Positions 26,452 through 36,112 of a DNA stretch of 64,000 bases are shown here, piece by piece. The position numbers were made by a program, and so were the translations under genes. Position 1 is the stretch's first letter. Every line of letters begins with the position of its first letter. The notes under the pieces were generated by a model. That model had not been told where the DNA came from, searched no databases, and saw nothing but the letters and a program-made list of their open reading frames with translations. Where the stretch lies: the NCBI GenBank assembly GCA_902489645.1, contig CABUAW010000006.1, forward strand, positions 6,616 through 70,615. Reading direction: 5' to 3'. This stretch comes from an uncultured Lachnospiraceae bacterium. Its GTDB lineage: Bacteria; Bacillota; Clostridia; Lachnospirales; Lachnospiraceae.

Positions 26452-27722
26452 TACATCTCACCTGCCTTAACTATAGCTTGTCCGCTGGCCAGCAGTCCAT
26501 CCGGATAATCTGCTGCTTCTGTTTTTCCAACAATCGCTGTATTTTTACCAATCTTCACACCGGAAGGAATGGTGGAATTTTCCGCAACTGTCACCAAATC
26601 AAAGGCATATACCTTCGGATTCAATGCGCTCTGCGCATATTCGCCCACGCTGAAAATAACGTCGTCTCCGATGCTGACATTCTCAGCCACAATTCCTTTA
26701 TCAATCCGGCAGTTTTTTCCAATGTGCGTGCCGCTCATAACAATGGAATCCCGAACAACGGTGCCCTCTTCAATAACGACACCGGAACCAATGACACTGT
26801 TATATGCTTCGCCATAAATTTCGGAACCTTCGCCGACGATACACCGGTCTACCTTTGAACCGTCCGCAAAGTACAGAGGTGTTATCATGTCGTTATTTGT
26901 ATAAATCTTCCAGAATTCTTCATACAAATTAAATTCCGGAATAATATCAATCAATTCCATATTGGATTCCCAATAGGAGCCTAATGTTCCTACGTCTTTC
27001 CAGTAACCGTTAAATTCATAAGCATAACAGTTATGCGTATTTTCATGGACGTACGGAATAACATGCATACCAAAATCGCAGCCCGGCTGATTTTTTAATG
27101 TCAGCAGCGCTTCACGAAGAACCGGCCAATTAAAAATGTAAATACCCATCGACGCCAGATTACTGCTCGGCTTCTCCGGTTTCTCTTCAAACTCCTTAAT
27201 ATGTCCCTGTTCATCGGCTACAACAACGCCGAACCGGCTGGCCTCTTCCCACGGAACCGGCATACATGCAATGGTAATATCTGCTTTTCTGGACTTATGG
27301 AAATCCAGCATCACCTCATAATCCATCTTATAAATATGGTCGCCGCCAAGAATCAATACATACTCCGGATTATAGCTTTCAATATATTCCAGATTCTGGA
27401 ATATTGCGTTTGCTGTTCCCGAATACCAATCCGCATTCTCACTGCCCTCGTACGGAGGCAGTAAAGTAACGCCGCCATAATTCCGGTCCAAATCCCACGG
27501 GATACCAATTCCAATATGTGTGTTCAGCCGTAAATGGCGATACTGCGTCAAAACGCCAACAGTGTCAATCCCCGAATTGATACAGTTGCTCAACGGAAAG
27601 TCAATAATACGGTACTTACCGCCAAAAGCAACCGCAGGCTTCGCCACATGTGCCGTTAAAACTCCCAACCTGCTGCCTTGCCCCCCTGCCAGAAGCATGG
27701 CTATCATTTCCTTCTTAACCAC
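26451..27722 (-). CDS. glgC: Glucose-1-phosphate adenylyltransferase GlgC
   Basis: 423 aa from a GTG at 27722 with an AGAGGTG box 6 nt upstream. It makes ADP-glucose from ATP and glucose-1-phosphate. Motifs: LLAGGQGSRLGVLT, KPAVAFGGKYRIIDF, WYSGTANAIFQN, GGDHIYKMDY and the glucose-1-phosphate site EEKPEKPS. A C-terminal beta helix carries the hexapeptide repeats. The promoter is at 27757-27785. Confidence 0.96.
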   Translation of the reverse strand: MVKKEMIAMLLAGGQGSRLGVLTAHVAKPAVAFGGKYRIIDFPLSNCINSGIDTVGVLTQYRHLRLNTHIGIGIPWDLDRNYGGVTLLPPYEGSENADWYSGTANAIFQNLEYIESYNPEYVLILGGDHIYKMDYEVMLDFHKSRKADITIACMPVPWEEASRFGVVVADEQGHIKEFEEKPEKPSSNLASMGIYIFNWPVLREALLTLKNQPGCDFGMHVIPYVHENTHNCYAYEFNGYWKDVGTLGSYWESNMELIDIIPEFNLYEEFWKIYTNNDMITPLYFADGSKVDRCIVGEGSEIYGEAYNSVIGSGVVIEEGTVVRDSIVMSGTHIGKNCRIDKGIVAENVSIGDDVIFSVGEYAQSALNPKVYAFDLVTVAENSTIPSGVKIGKNTAIVGKTEAADYPDGLLASGQAIVKAGEM

Positions 27723-27756
27723 GTAATCACCTCTTGTTGTTCTGTATGATTATTTA

Positions 27757-27785
27757 ATTATAGCACTTCATAGTTAAATTGTGAA
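27757..27785 (-). promoter_or_regulatory. Promoter of glgC-glgD
   Basis: TTCACA (27785-27780), 17 nt, TATAAT (27762-27757) on the minus strand, about 35 nt before the GTG start. Confidence 0.7.
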
Positions 27786-27998
27786 CACTTTTTACTATTT
27801 TTTTCCTGAGCAACCCAAAAAAATGTTCAATATTCCGATTTTTTTCGACACAGCAGCGCAAATTCCCATATTTTATGCACAATTTTTCCATCTGTTTTTT
27901 GTGCATCTTTATTTTTGTGTTTTTAGAACCTTTATTTTTTCAGTAAAGCAAGCTATAATATATGAAAACATGAATAAAATAAGGAAGTGCTATTTAAT

Positions 27999-29375
27999 AT
28001 GTATAAAATTGATTTTAACCGTCCGATAAAGATTCATTTTATGGGTATTGGCGGCATCAGCATGAGCGGACTTGCGGAGGTTCTGCTGGAACGCGGTTTT
28101 ACGGTGACCGGTTCGGACATGAAGGCTTCTCCGATTACGGAAAAGCTGGAAAGCCACGGGGCCTCCATTGTCTATGGCCAGAAAGCCGAAAATATTACCG
28201 ACGATATGGACCTCGTTGTATATACCGCCGCCATCCACCCGGATAATCCGGAATTTCAGGCGGTTGTGAAGAAAAACATTCCTCATATGGACCGGGCCGA
28301 GCTTCTGGGCCAGATTATGAGTAATTATAAAAACTCCATCGCCGTATCCGGTACCCACGGAAAAACGACGACCACCTCCATGCTTTCGTTAATTATGCTG
28401 GAGGGCGCCTGCGACCCGACCATCTCCGTCGGCGGCATTTTAAAGGATATTGACGGCAACATCCGCGTCGGCCGTTCCCAGAACTTCATTACCGAAGCCT
28501 GCGAATATACCAACAGCTTTTTGAAATTCAATCCACGGATTGAGCTGATTCTGAATGTGGACGCGGACCATCTGGATTTCTTTAAAGATTTGGATGATAT
28601 CCGCCACTCCTTCCGCCTCTTCTCCGAAAAGCTGGACAGCGACGGCATCCTGATTATTAATGGAGAAATACCGAAGCTCGGCTATTTCACCGAAGGCCTT
28701 CCATGTAAAGTCATCACATATGGTCTGGACGCCCATGACAATTATACGGCCAAAAACATTTCCTTTAACGAATATGCCTGCGGAAGTTATGACTTATACG
28801 TTGACGGAGAAAAACAGGCCCATATCGAGCTGAGCGTTACCGGTATCCATAATGTCTCCAACTCCCTGGCCGCCATTGCCGCCGCCAGAGAACTGGGAAT
28901 ATCCATGGACGACATCACATCCGGTCTGCTGAAATTCAGGGGCACGGACCGTCGATTTGAATACAAGGGTGAGGTCAACGGCATCACGGTTCTTGACGAC
29001 TACGCCCATCATCCGACGGAAATCGAGGCCACCCTGACGGCCGCCAAAAACTATCCGCACCGTAAAATCTGGTGCGCTTTCCAGCCGCATACCTATACCC
29101 GAACCAGGGCCTTATTGAAGGACTTCGCCAAAGCCCTCTCCCTGGCCGACCATGTGGTTCTCGCAGATATCTATGCGGCCAGAGAAGCCGACACCGGAGA
29201 AATTCATTCCAGAGATTTGCAGGCTGAAATTCAAAAATACGGCGTTGACGTTGATTATTTTCCTTCCTTTGAGGAAATTGAAAAATTCCTGCTGGAAAAT
29301 TGCGCCCACGGCGATTTGCTGATTACTATGGGCGCCGGAGATATTGTCAATGTCGGAGAGGCCCTTTTAAAATAG
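27999..29375 (+). CDS. murC: UDP-N-acetylmuramate--L-alanine ligase
   Basis: 458 aa from the ATG at 27999, preceded by AAGGAAG; the in-frame GTG at 27987 overlaps that box. It adds L-Ala to UDP-MurNAc in peptidoglycan synthesis. Motifs: HFMGIGGISMSGLAEVL (substrate loop), ATP loop SGTHGKTTTTSM, NVDADHLDFF, DDYAHHPTEI and CAFQPHTYTRT. Length fits MurC. Confidence 0.96.
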   Translation: MYKIDFNRPIKIHFMGIGGISMSGLAEVLLERGFTVTGSDMKASPITEKLESHGASIVYGQKAENITDDMDLVVYTAAIHPDNPEFQAVVKKNIPHMDRAELLGQIMSNYKNSIAVSGTHGKTTTTSMLSLIMLEGACDPTISVGGILKDIDGNIRVGRSQNFITEACEYTNSFLKFNPRIELILNVDADHLDFFKDLDDIRHSFRLFSEKLDSDGILIINGEIPKLGYFTEGLPCKVITYGLDAHDNYTAKNISFNEYACGSYDLYVDGEKQAHIELSVTGIHNVSNSLAAIAAARELGISMDDITSGLLKFRGTDRRFEYKGEVNGITVLDDYAHHPTEIEATLTAAKNYPHRKIWCAFQPHTYTRTRALLKDFAKALSLADHVVLADIYAAREADTGEIHSRDLQAEIQKYGVDVDYFPSFEEIEKFLLENCAHGDLLITMGAGDIVNVGEALLK

Positions 29376-29423
29376 ACGGCGCCTCCGGACAAAAATAGAA
29401 TATATAAAAAGGGGTACACAAAT

Positions 29424-29651
29424 TTATCCACTTTTTTATCCTTGTTTTTATTATACTTTCCACCACTTATCCACATTATCCACAGATTTATTAACAATTT
29501 TTCCGTTTTGAATCTGTGGATAATTCTATTTACATAACATTTTCCACAAAATCTTCCCAAAACTTGCCAAACCTCTTGTTTTTTCAAGATTTTTCGACTT
29601 TTTTGCTGTTGTCGATAAATGTATTTACAAAAGTTATCCACATTATTCACA
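29424..29651 (+). promoter_or_regulatory. DnaA-box cluster upstream of dnaD-dnaC/I
   Basis: Five consensus or near-consensus DnaA boxes lie in 228 nt: TTATCCACT at 29424-29432; a head-to-tail tandem TTATCCACA pair at 29467-29484; an inverted TGTGGATAA at 29515-29523; and a second tandem TTATCCACA/TTATTCACA at 29634-29651. Weaker TTTCCACA sites lie between. The DNA is very AT-rich. The cluster ends 35 nt before the -35 region of the dnaD promoter, so DnaA may control primosome gene expression, or titrate DnaA. The window shows no dnaA or dnaN, so this is not evidence for oriC itself. This stretch (29376-29757) contains no credible gene. Confidence 0.75.
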
Positions 29652-29686
29652 ATTTCCACAGCCTTCCTCCTGAAATCCGGGCCTAT

Positions 29687-29714
29687 TTTCAACTTTTTTA
29701 AAACATGGTATAAT
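29687..29714 (+). promoter_or_regulatory. Promoter of dnaD-dnaC/I
   Basis: TTTCAA (29687-29692), 16 nt, TATAAT (29709-29714), 44 nt upstream of the start codon at 29758. Confidence 0.65.
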
Positions 29715-29757
29715 GTGAACACTTATAGATTGCATATAATTTTAGGGTGAACGACTT

Positions 29758-30840
29758 ATGAAATCCATTCAATTACATACCGACATGCCCCGGAATATTA
29801 CCATGATTCCAAATGAATTTTTAGACCATTACATGTCCGGGGCCAACGGAGAATTTTTAAAAATTTATCTTTATCTGCTTCGGTGGGCCGGTTTCCCGGA
29901 GACAGAAATCACGGCGACCTCGATGGCGGACTTTTTTAATATGACGGAAAACGACGTCAAGCGCGCGCTGCGTTTTTGGGAACAGGAAGGGCTCTTACGT
30001 ATTGCCTGGGATAAAGACGGCAATATCACCGACATCTGCCTGCGTCCGGTAACTGCGCCATACGCACAGGCCAAAGGAACCCCGGTCTCCACCGTCCGTG
30101 AAACGGAAGAATATACGGTGCCTTCTTATTCGGTGAACGACCTTCAATCCTTTATGGAGGAACAGAGCGGCGACCAGCTTTTCTTCATTATCCAGCAGTA
30201 TACCGGGAAACCGTTAAACCAGAAGGATATGAATACCATATTATTTTTCCACAAGGAACTTGGTATGTCCCAGGATTTAATTGAACATCTTTTTGAATAC
30301 TGTATTTCCAACGGCCACCGGAAAATGAATTATATTCAGGCTGTGGCCATCGGATGGACCGAAGCAGGTATCCGGACGGTCGAGGACGCCAAAGCTTATT
30401 GCGCTTCTTTTAACCAACTGAACGCCTCTGTCATGAATGCTTTCGGCATTAAGGGCCGGTATTTAACGGAGGATGAGCTTTGCTTCATTCGCCGCTGGCA
30501 TCAGGAATATCATTTTTCTCAGGAATTGATTGCGGAAGCCTGCAAGCGGACGATTTTGACGGCCCACACCGCCAGCTTCCAATATGCGGATAAGATTTTA
30601 AAGGGCTGGCGGGATAAGCAGGCCAAAACGCTGGATGATATACGGCGTCTGGACGAGGCCTTCGGAAAGTCAAAGGCTGCAAAAAACCAGCAGCGGCCGG
30701 CTCAGGAAACCTATGCATTCAAAACGTCCTCCGGCAAAAAGCCGGCTTCCCGTTTCCATAACTTTAATCAGAGAACCTATGATTACAGCGATATGGAAGT
30801 GGAATTCGTCCGTAAACTCCAATCCGGCAGTCCCCAGTAA
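29758..30840 (+). CDS. dnaD: DnaD-domain primosome protein
   Basis: 360 aa. The N-terminal winged helix (about 15-95) has an HTH-like stretch (TATSMADFFNMTENDVKRAL). Two DnaD/DnaB_2 domains follow at about 130-205 and 225-295, the second with the YxxxILxxW-type ending YADKILKGWRDKQ. In Bacillus, DnaD and DnaB load the replicative helicase at the origin and at stalled forks. The next gene, 21 nt downstream, encodes a DnaC/DnaI-type helicase loader, which fits. Confidence 0.9.
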   Translation: MKSIQLHTDMPRNITMIPNEFLDHYMSGANGEFLKIYLYLLRWAGFPETEITATSMADFFNMTENDVKRALRFWEQEGLLRIAWDKDGNITDICLRPVTAPYAQAKGTPVSTVRETEEYTVPSYSVNDLQSFMEEQSGDQLFFIIQQYTGKPLNQKDMNTILFFHKELGMSQDLIEHLFEYCISNGHRKMNYIQAVAIGWTEAGIRTVEDAKAYCASFNQLNASVMNAFGIKGRYLTEDELCFIRRWHQEYHFSQELIAEACKRTILTAHTASFQYADKILKGWRDKQAKTLDDIRRLDEAFGKSKAAKNQQRPAQETYAFKTSSGKKPASRFHNFNQRTYDYSDMEVEFVRKLQSGSPQ

Positions 30841-30861
30841 CTGCCACCCTAAGAGGAAGCG

Positions 30862-31875
30862 ATGACCATGTTAAATAATTCACTTTATAAAACCATTATG
30901 AGAGACTACGACCGGCGTCAGGCCGAACAAAAACACCTGCAGGACCTTCGGATTCAGGAAGTCTATGATAAACTCCCGGAATATGAGGCCCTGGAACAGG
31001 CGATAGTATCCCTGTGCGCCGAAGAAGCGCGCCGCCGGGTTCTGAGTCCCTCCACCGGCCAAAGCAGCGCATCTGAAAAGCTTCACGACCGGATTACGGA
31101 TTTGCAAAGCCGCCAGAAGGCTCTGCTCATTTCCGGCGGCTTTCCGGAAAATTATCTGGAACTCAGGTATCATTGTCCCATCTGCAAAGATACCGGTTTT
31201 GCGGGCAATGACCTCTGCGCCTGTTTCCGTCAGGCCGCAGCCCGGAAAATCTACGACCAGTCCCGGATTGCTCCGATTCTGGAAAAAGAAAATTTCGACA
31301 CATTTAATATTCATTATTATTCCGAAGCCGTCGATTCCCGTTTTGGAATCAGTCCGGCCAATAACATGAAGCTGATTGTTTCCAGATGCCAGTCCTTTAT
31401 TCAAAATTTTGACCGTCAGTTTGCCAACCTTTTTATTACCGGGAACACCGGCGTCGGCAAAAGTTTTCTGACCCACTGTATCGCCCATGAGCTTCTGAAA
31501 GCTTCCCGTTCCGTTCTTTACATGACTGCTTTTGACTTAATTGAAGCCTTCGAGGCCCATACCTTCGGAAACAGGGAAAGCGACGAGGAAAGCTTTTATG
31601 AAGACACGCTGTTTGATTCCATTATGAATTGCGACGCGCTGATTATAGACGACCTTGGAACTGAAACGATTAATAATTTTACCGTTTCCCAGCTATTCCT
31701 GTGTCTCAATCATCGGCAGGAACATCGAAAATCCACAATTATTTCGACAAATCTTCCGGTAGAAGCCATTCAGGACATTTACAGTGAACGAATTTCTTCC
31801 CGAATTATCAGTTATTATCATATTTTCCTTATCTTCGGAGAAGATATTCGTATCAAGATTGCCCGTTCAAACTGA
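30862..31875 (+). CDS. DnaC/DnaI-type helicase loader ATPase
   Basis: 337 aa. It has an N-terminal helical region, then a zinc-binding segment CPICKDTGFAGNDLCAC (about 105-121) as in DnaI. The AAA+ domain has Walker A TGNTGVGKSF (about 193-202), Walker B ALIIDDLGTE (about 257-266) and sensor-1 ISTNL. It loads the replicative helicase together with the DnaD protein encoded upstream. The start may be the ATG at 30862 or 30868. Both follow GAGGAAG; the second has the better spacing. Confidence 0.92.
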   Translation: MTMLNNSLYKTIMRDYDRRQAEQKHLQDLRIQEVYDKLPEYEALEQAIVSLCAEEARRRVLSPSTGQSSASEKLHDRITDLQSRQKALLISGGFPENYLELRYHCPICKDTGFAGNDLCACFRQAAARKIYDQSRIAPILEKENFDTFNIHYYSEAVDSRFGISPANNMKLIVSRCQSFIQNFDRQFANLFITGNTGVGKSFLTHCIAHELLKASRSVLYMTAFDLIEAFEAHTFGNRESDEESFYEDTLFDSIMNCDALIIDDLGTETINNFTVSQLFLCLNHRQEHRKSTIISTNLPVEAIQDIYSERISSRIISYYHIFLIFGEDIRIKIARSN

Positions 31876-31922
31876 TGTTCTTTAAGAAATGCAACATTAT
31901 TCCGCGACTTTCGACAAAAATC

Positions 31923-31952
31923 TTGACAATAAAGTCATAGATAGTCCATAAT
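31923..31952 (+). promoter_or_regulatory. Promoter of prs
   Basis: TTGACA (31923-31928), 18 nt, CATAAT (31947-31952), about 60 nt upstream of the prs start. Confidence 0.65.
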
Positions 31953-32012
31953 ATTTTATTGGTTATAAAATACAAACTTACTAATAATCCTTATAAAGTA
32001 CGGAGGTAAATC

Positions 32013-33194
32013 ATGAGTCAGCTCAACATCGATTTCAAAGAAACCATCCCTGTAGGTCAATTGGGAATCATCCCGCTTCAAAGCAGCTGGGAACTTGGAA
32101 AAAAGGTCAACAATTATATTGTTTCCTGGCGCAATGACCGTGAAAGCGCAAACAGCAGCAACATCCTTTTTGAGGACTACAAACAGGACACCTACATTAT
32201 CGACGCCAAATGTTCCCGCTTTGGTTCCGGTGAAGCCAAAGGCACCATCAACGAATCCATCCGTGGTAAAGATTTGTACTTAATCGTTGACGTTACAAAC
32301 TACAACATTGAATACAAGTTATGCGGACATGTCAACCGGATGTCACCGGACGACCATTATTCCGACCTGAAACGTATTATTGCCGCCGCTTCCGGTAAAG
32401 CACGGCGTATCAACGTTATCATGCCTTTCCTCTATGAAAGCCGTCAGCACAGACGTACTGCCCGCGAATCTCTGGACTGTGCGCTGGCGCTTCAGGAATT
32501 AATGAGCATGGGCGTTGAAAATATCATCACCTTTGACGCACATGACCCACGGGTTCAGAACGCCATTCCTATGAGCGGTTTCGAAAACATTCAGCCAAAT
32601 TATCAGTTTATTAAAGCGCTGTTCCGCTCTGTAAAAGATTTGCAGGTCGATAAAGACCATATGATGATTATCAGCCCGGATGAGGGTGGTATGAGCCGCG
32701 CCGTATACTACGCCAGCGTTCTTGGTATCGATATGGGTATGTTCTATAAACGCCGCGACTATTCCCGTATTATCGGCGGCCGTAACCCAATCGTTGCACA
32801 CGAATTCCTCGGCACCTCTGTTGAAGGCAAAGACGTACTGATTATTGACGATATGATTTCCTCCGGTGAAAGCATGCTGGATACTGCCGCAGAATTGAAA
32901 AAGAGAAAAGCAAACCGGGTATTTATCGCTTCTACCTTCGGCCTGTTCACCAATGGCCTGGATGCCTTTGACAAAGCCTACGAGGAAGGCACTATCAGCA
33001 AGATTTTAACAACCAACTGCATCTACCAGTCACCGGAATTACTTTCCAGACCATACTATGTTTCCGTTGATGTGAGCAAATACATTGCACTTTTAATCGA
33101 TTCTCTGAATCATGACCATTCCATCAGCGAATTGCTTGACCCGAATGAGAAGATTCATAAATTATTATCGAAATACAATAACCGTGAGCTGTAA
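32013..33194 (+). CDS. prs: Ribose-phosphate pyrophosphokinase (PRPP synthase)
   Basis: 393 aa with a GGAGG box before the ATG. It makes PRPP from ribose-5-phosphate and ATP for nucleotide, His and Trp synthesis. The PRPP-binding loop is VLIIDDMISSGESMLDTA (about 272-289). An FDAHDPRVQ segment near 171 matches the nucleotide-binding flag region. The protein is about 75 aa longer than classical bacterial Prs, mostly at the N-terminus; this longer form is common in Clostridia. Strong spacing and a terminator suggest a single-gene unit. Confidence 0.92.
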   Translation: MSQLNIDFKETIPVGQLGIIPLQSSWELGKKVNNYIVSWRNDRESANSSNILFEDYKQDTYIIDAKCSRFGSGEAKGTINESIRGKDLYLIVDVTNYNIEYKLCGHVNRMSPDDHYSDLKRIIAAASGKARRINVIMPFLYESRQHRRTARESLDCALALQELMSMGVENIITFDAHDPRVQNAIPMSGFENIQPNYQFIKALFRSVKDLQVDKDHMMIISPDEGGMSRAVYYASVLGIDMGMFYKRRDYSRIIGGRNPIVAHEFLGTSVEGKDVLIIDDMISSGESMLDTAAELKKRKANRVFIASTFGLFTNGLDAFDKAYEEGTISKILTTNCIYQSPELLSRPYYVSVDVSKYIALLIDSLNHDHSISELLDPNEKIHKLLSKYNNREL

Positions 33195-33236
33195 TCCACC
33201 TTCCGGCGGATATTAAACGAAAAGAAAAGCAGTACA

Positions 33237-33274
33237 ATGAACCGTGATATGTTCTTTGTACTGCTTCTTTTTTC
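33237..33274 (+). terminator. Terminator of prs
   Basis: Stem AAGCAGTACAA / TTGTACTGCTT (33237-33247 with 33256-33266) followed by CTTTTTTT. It may work in both directions, serving the convergent LarA-like gene too. Confidence 0.85.
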
Positions 33275-33324
33275 GTCAATGCTTATGACTATTCATCAAA
33301 AACCATAACAAAACCTTATCGGTT

Positions 33325-34815
33325 TTAACAGCCGCAGCCGCCAGGCCGGCGACCGTATTCATCCATACAGTCATCCTCCGGATGTTTCATGCAAAGATGG
33401 ACGGCGGCCTTGACAAATGTCTGAGGCAGGGCCAGAATATTTGGATTAGGGCCCGTATATTTCTTTTTTGCATCCTCCAAGGCTTCTTCAAATGTCCCGC
33501 GAGTTTTCAGTCCCATGCCCCGGGCATAGCCCGGTTTTTCGGCGCCGACGATGTAAATAGCGCTGGTATTCATTTCGGCAATATGGCCGCAGGCCATCAT
33601 CGAAAACCCATGAAAAGGATGAAAGGCATTCGCAAAACGATACCTTCGGATATATTCTTCATTTGTTGCAAAATATTCGCCCAACCGGTGCATATCGGGC
33701 AGCGTATACATATGGTCCTGTTGGAACAGTCTGTAATATTCGCGCAGATACGGCCACAATTCATCATGAAAATAGCCATTGCAGGCGGAAGCACAGATAA
33801 TAACGCAGCGCTCGCTCATGACCCGTTTAAACCGTAATACCTGGGCGCTTAATGCCTGCATCATCATTATCGGGTTCGTCCCCATACCGTCACCGTAATG
33901 GAATTTCTGGGGCATCCCAAAGACAAGTACATCATATTTTTTTTCGGCCCAATGCACGTAGGTTCTCTTATCTGCGATTTTCCAGCTCACCGGCATCATC
34001 TCTTTTGCAAAGCCCGAAAAGACAGCAATCTGTCTGGACTTAGAATCCAGTACGGCATCACAGCAAAAAAACGGGTGTCCCATTTTTTCTTCCATGTACA
34101 TACTTATCTCATTAAATTTACTCCGCATCAGGCTGCCGCCATTGACCGGCGTAAAATCATCCCTGTGCATCACCGAAGGCACATGGTGGCTTGCGATACA
34201 TCGCCAATTTGTAATTCCCGTTGCGCTGTGTTTATAGCCGCCGGAATAACCGCCATAGGGATTTCCCTGAACATGGCCAATCAGAATCGGAATATCACAT
34301 TCAAACACATATTTATTCATGTAAACCGGGTCTCCCCGCTGTGTCGTCCCAAGATAAATCATATGCTCCGCATCTTCGCTGTCATGGCTGATAATCTGAC
34401 CGGAATACCAGAACTCATCAAAAAGCGCTTCTCCAAAAATGGCTTTGACATCCGATTCTCTGCTTCTCGGATGGAGACCGTTAGAGATAATAAAAAGAAT
34501 ATCCTTCTTTTCCACGCCTGCGGCATAAAGTTCGTTTAAAATACAGCGAATTGCCACTTTTCGATGGCTGGACGGCTGTTCGCCACCCTTAACCCGGTCA
34601 GGGACAACCATGGTCACTGTGCTTCCCCTGTGGGCGAGTTCCGTCAACGGAGCCATTCCAATCGGATGGGCCAGACTCTCCATATACGCAGCCTCCAACG
34701 ACGCTTCCGGAATATAGGCAGGCTCCTCTACGGTCTCTCCCGGAATAAAAATATCCGTGGTGTCCGGCAGCTCCGCCGCCATTTTGCCATGACCGTACTC
34801 AAATTCAAGTTTCAT
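33325..34815 (-). CDS. LarA-family (DUF2088) protein, putative nickel-dependent hydroxyacid racemase/epimerase
   Basis: 496 aa from the ATG at 34815 with GGAGGG upstream. The N-terminal half is LarA-like: VVPDRVKGG, a SNGLHPRSRESD segment, an IISHDSED segment, and GGYSGGYKHSATG (about 212-224), whose Lys matches the Lys that binds the nickel-pincer nucleotide cofactor in lactate racemase. The His that precedes this segment by about 10 residues in LarA is replaced (GNP), and ASHH follows. The C-terminus is Cys-rich (CMDEY..GGCGC). Known LarA proteins interconvert 2-hydroxy acid stereoisomers. It is the last gene of an operon with two flavoprotein oxidoreductases and an ABC importer. No larB, larC or larE is nearby. 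The substrate is unknown. Confidence 0.75.
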   Translation of the reverse strand: MKLEFEYGHGKMAAELPDTTDIFIPGETVEEPAYIPEASLEAAYMESLAHPIGMAPLTELAHRGSTVTMVVPDRVKGGEQPSSHRKVAIRCILNELYAAGVEKKDILFIISNGLHPRSRESDVKAIFGEALFDEFWYSGQIISHDSEDAEHMIYLGTTQRGDPVYMNKYVFECDIPILIGHVQGNPYGGYSGGYKHSATGITNWRCIASHHVPSVMHRDDFTPVNGGSLMRSKFNEISMYMEEKMGHPFFCCDAVLDSKSRQIAVFSGFAKEMMPVSWKIADKRTYVHWAEKKYDVLVFGMPQKFHYGDGMGTNPIMMMQALSAQVLRFKRVMSERCVIICASACNGYFHDELWPYLREYYRLFQQDHMYTLPDMHRLGEYFATNEEYIRRYRFANAFHPFHGFSMMACGHIAEMNTSAIYIVGAEKPGYARGMGLKTRGTFEEALEDAKKKYTGPNPNILALPQTFVKAAVHLCMKHPEDDCMDEYGRRPGGCGC

Positions 34816-36112
34816 CACACATCCCTCCATTTTCAAGTTCATGGGCCGCCTCTCCGGAAAACACGGCAATTGAAATCTCCGAGCCATTTATGTGATTAAG
34901 CAGCGCCGCAGGAACCGTCACATGGGCCATCTCTCCCGGCGCCAGATACTTTCGTTTAAAGCGGCAGATGACCTTCGCCTCATCAAACACCTCGATGACG
35001 CTTTCTTTAAAAATTCCATTTACCCGGAAAGAAATCTCCACATGCTTTTCCACATTTCCCGTGCGAATGTATTGCGGAACGGTATAAGTGACATGGCTTC
35101 CTTTTTTTACGGCGACCGTTTTCCCGGTTTCCCGGCAGTTCCTCCCGGACGCATACAATGCGGCCGCCCTTCCGGCCCTGCTGCTTTCAGCCGTCACAAA
35201 ATCCACCAAATCATGAACATGCACCACGTTGCCGCAGCTAAATACTCCCGGTTCCTGAGTTTCCATATTTTCATAAACGACGGCGCCCTTTGTCCTGTCA
35301 TCCACAGGAATACCGGCCTTTCGTGTCAATTCATTTTCAGGAATCAGGCCAACCGATAACAGCAGCGTATCGCAGTCAAACACCATTTCCGTCCCCGGTA
35401 TCGGTCTGCGGCTTTTATCCACCCGGGCCACCGTCACCTTTTCTACCCGGTGAAGTCCCTCCACATTCGTCACCGTATGGGACAAATAAAGAGGAATTCC
35501 ATAATCCTCCAGACATTGGACAACATTCCGGTTCAGACCGTTACAGTAGGGCATCAGCTCCACACAGGCCAGGACCTTTGCCCCCTCAAGGGTCATACGC
35601 CGGGCCATAATCAATCCGATATCACCGCTTCCAAGAATAACGACACGTTTTCCGACCATCCAGCCTTCGATATTTATATAACGCTGCGCCGTTCCCGCCG
35701 TATATATGCCGGCCGGACGTTCCCCGGGAATTCCAACCGCCCCGCGGGTTCGCTCTCTGCAGCCCATAGCCAGCACAATGGCTTTTCCTTTTATCCGGAC
35801 CAGGCCGTCACAGGTATTACACGCCGTCACCCGATGATTTTCAACGGACAATACCATCGTATCCAGCATCATTTCCACGCCGCAGGCTTTGGCTTTTGCT
35901 ACAAAGCGTTCCGCATATTCCGGTCCGGTCAGTTCTTCTTTAAAATAGTGCAGCCCAAAGCCATTGTGAATACACTGGTTTAAAATACCTCCGGCCATCT
36001 TATCCCGTTCAATCACCAGAACATCCCCGGCGCCAGCTTCTTTGGCCGCACAGGCCGCCGCCAGTCCCGCCGGACCGCCGCCCACTACAATGACGTCATA
36101 TACCGCCTTCAT
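34805..36112 (-). CDS. NAD(P)/FAD-dependent oxidoreductase (COG0446-like)
   Basis: 435 aa from the ATG at 36112, with GGGAGGTGG upstream. The FAD-binding fold starts with VIVVGGGPAGLAAACAA. A second Rossmann motif for NAD(P)H is VILGSGDIGLIMARR (about 155). The late FAD motif reads GVFSCGNVVHVHDLVDF. Together with the GlpA-like gene upstream this resembles the two-flavoprotein part of clostridial GlpA/GlpB-type dehydrogenases, passing electrons from a hydroxy substrate to NAD(P) or a carrier. It overlaps the upstream gene by 17 nt and the LarA-like gene by 11 nt. Confidence 0.85.
   Translation of the reverse strand: MKAVYDVIVVGGGPAGLAAACAAKEAGAGDVLVIERDKMAGGILNQCIHNGFGLHYFKEELTGPEYAERFVAKAKACGVEMMLDTMVLSVENHRVTACNTCDGLVRIKGKAIVLAMGCRERTRGAVGIPGERPAGIYTAGTAQRYINIEGWMVGKRVVILGSGDIGLIMARRMTLEGAKVLACVELMPYCNGLNRNVVQCLEDYGIPLYLSHTVTNVEGLHRVEKVTVARVDKSRRPIPGTEMVFDCDTLLLSVGLIPENELTRKAGIPVDDRTKGAVVYENMETQEPGVFSCGNVVHVHDLVDFVTAESSRAGRAAALYASGRNCRETGKTVAVKKGSHVTYTVPQYIRTGNVEKHVEISFRVNGIFKESVIEVFDEAKVICRFKRKYLAPGEMAHVTVPAALLNHINGSEISIAVFSGEAAHELENGGMCDET

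Noticed and set aside
29255..29722. A 155-codon minus-strand ORF across the DnaA-box region
   Set aside because: It overlaps murC, has Lys/Ile-rich low-complexity translation, no ribosome binding site, and arises from the AT-rich intergenic DNA.
29376..29757. Chromosomal origin of replication
   Set aside because: DnaA boxes and AT-rich DNA are present, but dnaA, dnaN, recF and gyrase genes are absent, and the flanking genes are murC and dnaD.
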